In this document: positions 4,519 through 5,282 of the stretch, one piece after another
Layout of the letters: each line of letters opens with the position of its first letter
How positions within the stretch are numbered: the stretch's first letter is position 1
From: Desulfobacteraceae bacterium
GTDB lineage: Bacteria > Desulfobacterota > DSM-4660 > Desulfatiglandales > B25-G16
Length of the DNA stretch: 5,282 nucleotides
Reading direction: 5' to 3'
NCBI GenBank assembly: GCA_030615565.1
Contig: JAUWZC010000167.1
Coordinates: forward strand, 1 to 5,282
Program-made: the position numbers and the translations under genes
Notes under the pieces: generated by a model
The model's input: the letters and a program-made list of their open reading frames with translations, nothing else
What the model was told of the DNA's origin: nothing
Databases searched by the model: none

Positions 4519-4623
4519 CGTGCCAAAATCGATCGTACAGCCAAATTAGATTTTATTCAAGGTTTCGTTTGCTAGTCATAAGTTTTTCGGCTTCTGGAAA
4601 TTGCACAATCATAGCAGTAATCG
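4519..4623 (-). repeat. A element, copy A3 (full length, upstream of the GYD gene)
   Basis: The first 76 bp match A1 at 72 positions. The 10-bp spacer differs completely, and the distal 19 bp (4605-4623) are identical to 1367-1385. The sharp contrast between a free spacer and a fixed box argues for selection on the distal box. On the minus strand the end reads TTGGCACG, AAGT, CTATC, so the -24-like part is kept while the -12-like part is lost. TTGAAT, 17 bp, TACGAT is present as in A1. It lies 198 bp upstream of the GYD start. Confidence 0.88.
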
Positions 4624-4686
4624 AAACCAAGAGGTTCGATTATTTCAAACGCAAATAAACAAAATAGGGCATTGGTAAAGGTTGTT

Positions 4687-4700
4687 TAATTCATCTTGAA
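4687..4700 (+). repeat. C repeat, copy 2 (TAATTCATCTTGAA)
   Basis: Identical over 14 bp to 314-327, with a partly shared right flank (AAAC then CTTGG). Both copies lie on the upstream side of an A element (A0 and A3) but at different distances, 171 and 63 bp. Confidence 0.45.
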
Positions 4701-5058
4701 CTAAACACCTTGGCTAAGAAAAAGCAGGCCAAAATGAACCGCCACCAATCGATAGACGCCAGGATATCGAAATCATATCCAAATGTTTCCAAAAAGTACT
4801 AAATTGCAGATAGCAGATATCATAAGGTAAGATAATGGTATGATCAACGGTGTGTTTTTGGGCTATTGTTGGATTTTCGGGTTAGGATTTAACAATATTT
4901 TAATTTTGAAGATTTTAGAAATGCACACTTCTTAATACCTTTTTACAATGCAATCTCTGCACGAAGGTCCCCTTTCACTTTTATGACAACCACAATTAGA
5001 CTGTGTAAGATCAAATCTTAGCTATTAAAAACTCAAAGAAAGTAAATGGAATCATAGC

Positions 5059-5073
5059 TTACCTTTAAGGTAA
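5059..5073. promoter_or_regulatory. Odd palindrome, operator-like
   Basis: TTACCTT, one T, AAGGTAA forms a perfect 7-bp dyad around a single base. It could be a dimeric protein site. No gene start is close by to support a function. Confidence 0.25.
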
Positions 5074-5153
5074 TAACTAGGATTTAGATTAACAGACACG
5101 GACCTGACGCTTATATTCAATCTGATATCCACCTCATTAAAGCGACGCGTTTC

Positions 5154-5168
5154 TGAGACAATGTCTCA
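5154..5168. promoter_or_regulatory. Odd palindrome TGAGACA-A-TGTCTCA
   Basis: A perfect 7-bp dyad around one base. It ends 2 bp before the stop codon of the possible right-edge gene on the minus strand, so it may be a 3' hairpin (6-bp stem, 3-nt loop) or a protein site. No T-run follows. Confidence 0.35.
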
Positions 5169-5170
5169 AA

Positions 5171-5281
5171 TCAAGAAATTATTACACTACAAGGCATAAT
5201 CAAATTGTTCTTTGAAAATACCGCTTTTTCATTAGGTGTCAAGATAATTTGTCCAAGGCGATTGGCCTCCTTTCTCAGCAT
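5171..5281 (-). CDS. Possible 3' end of a gene entering from the right edge
   Basis: An open frame on the minus strand runs from the window edge to TGA at 5171. It gives at least 36 residues from an ATG at 5281 (MLRKEANRLGQIILTPNEKAVFSKNNLIMPCSVIIS). No ribosome binding site can be seen because the frame meets the edge, so this may be the C-terminal tail of a longer protein. Orientation agrees with all other genes and a dyad follows the stop directly. I do not recognise the product, and a frame this short could be chance. Confidence 0.22.
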   Translation of the reverse strand: MLRKEANRLGQIILTPNEKAVFSKNNLIMPCSVIIS

Positions 5282-5282
5282 T

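Larger units (their letters stand above)
4624..5170. other. AT-rich stretch with small dyads, no gene seen
   Basis: No supported ORF on either strand. It holds the C repeat copy (4687-4700), an odd palindrome TTACCTT-T-AAGGTAA (5059-5073), the start of a second one at 5154-5168, and AATCATAGC at 5050-5058, which matches the core of the A-element distal box but lacks the other A boxes at the right spacing. If the right-edge ORF is real, this region is its 3' flank plus the upstream region of the A3-GYD unit. Confidence 0.45.

Overview
The window reads as bacterial DNA of low coding density. Four genes, all on the minus strand, cover about 35% of it. All have Shine-Dalgarno sites, strongest (AAGGAGG-type) at the secreted-protein and GYD genes. 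The lineage cannot be fixed from the sequence. A secreted protein with a C-terminal 'IDIKP...CPNPLNVKSKAVLPVAILG' module, a GYD-domain protein and a very small exported ankyrin protein would suit a large-genome environmental bacterium (Desulfobacterota-like or an uncultivated relative); this is inference. There is no recognisable transposase, integrase, CRISPR array, rRNA or tRNA.

In minus-strand (transcription) order: a possible gene end at the right edge (5171-5281); a GYD-domain gene (4027-4320) enclosed by an imperfect GC-rich inverted repeat; a two-TM small membrane protein (3338-3544); a 369-aa secreted protein (1639-2748); and an 83-aa exported ankyrin-repeat protein (505-756). The space between them is AT-rich and holds several repeats, not featureless filler.

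The main discovery is a 105-bp element, here called A, found at 41-145, 1281-1385, 3252-3327 (truncated to 76 bp), 3779-3883 and 4519-4623. Three copies are 95-97% identical over 76 bp. The other two are strongly diverged but keep the same boxes at the same spacing with no indels: [C][GT]TGCCA at +1, GATTT(T/C)ATT at +31 and, in degenerate form in one copy, a CATAGC-centred box at +87. Exactly one A element lies upstream of each of the four genes, always in the same orientation, and the fifth points off the left edge. Read on the gene strand, it ends in TGGCA(C/A)G, then 4 nt, then often (C/G)TGAA. This has the spacing of a sigma-54 -24/-12 promoter, although the -12 part is non-canonical.

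A second, 69-bp repeat (B; 954-1022 and 2845-2913, 56/69 identical) lies between A and the start codon of only the two genes whose products carry signal peptides. It could be a structured leader RNA element or encode a tiny Cys-containing peptide. The simplest model is that these unrelated small genes share a dispersed regulatory element and that the two exported ones also share a leader element. The alternative is an array of single-gene units bounded by a mobile or recombining repeat. A 173-bp MITE-like inverted repeat (1433-1605) and several smaller palindromes complete the picture.
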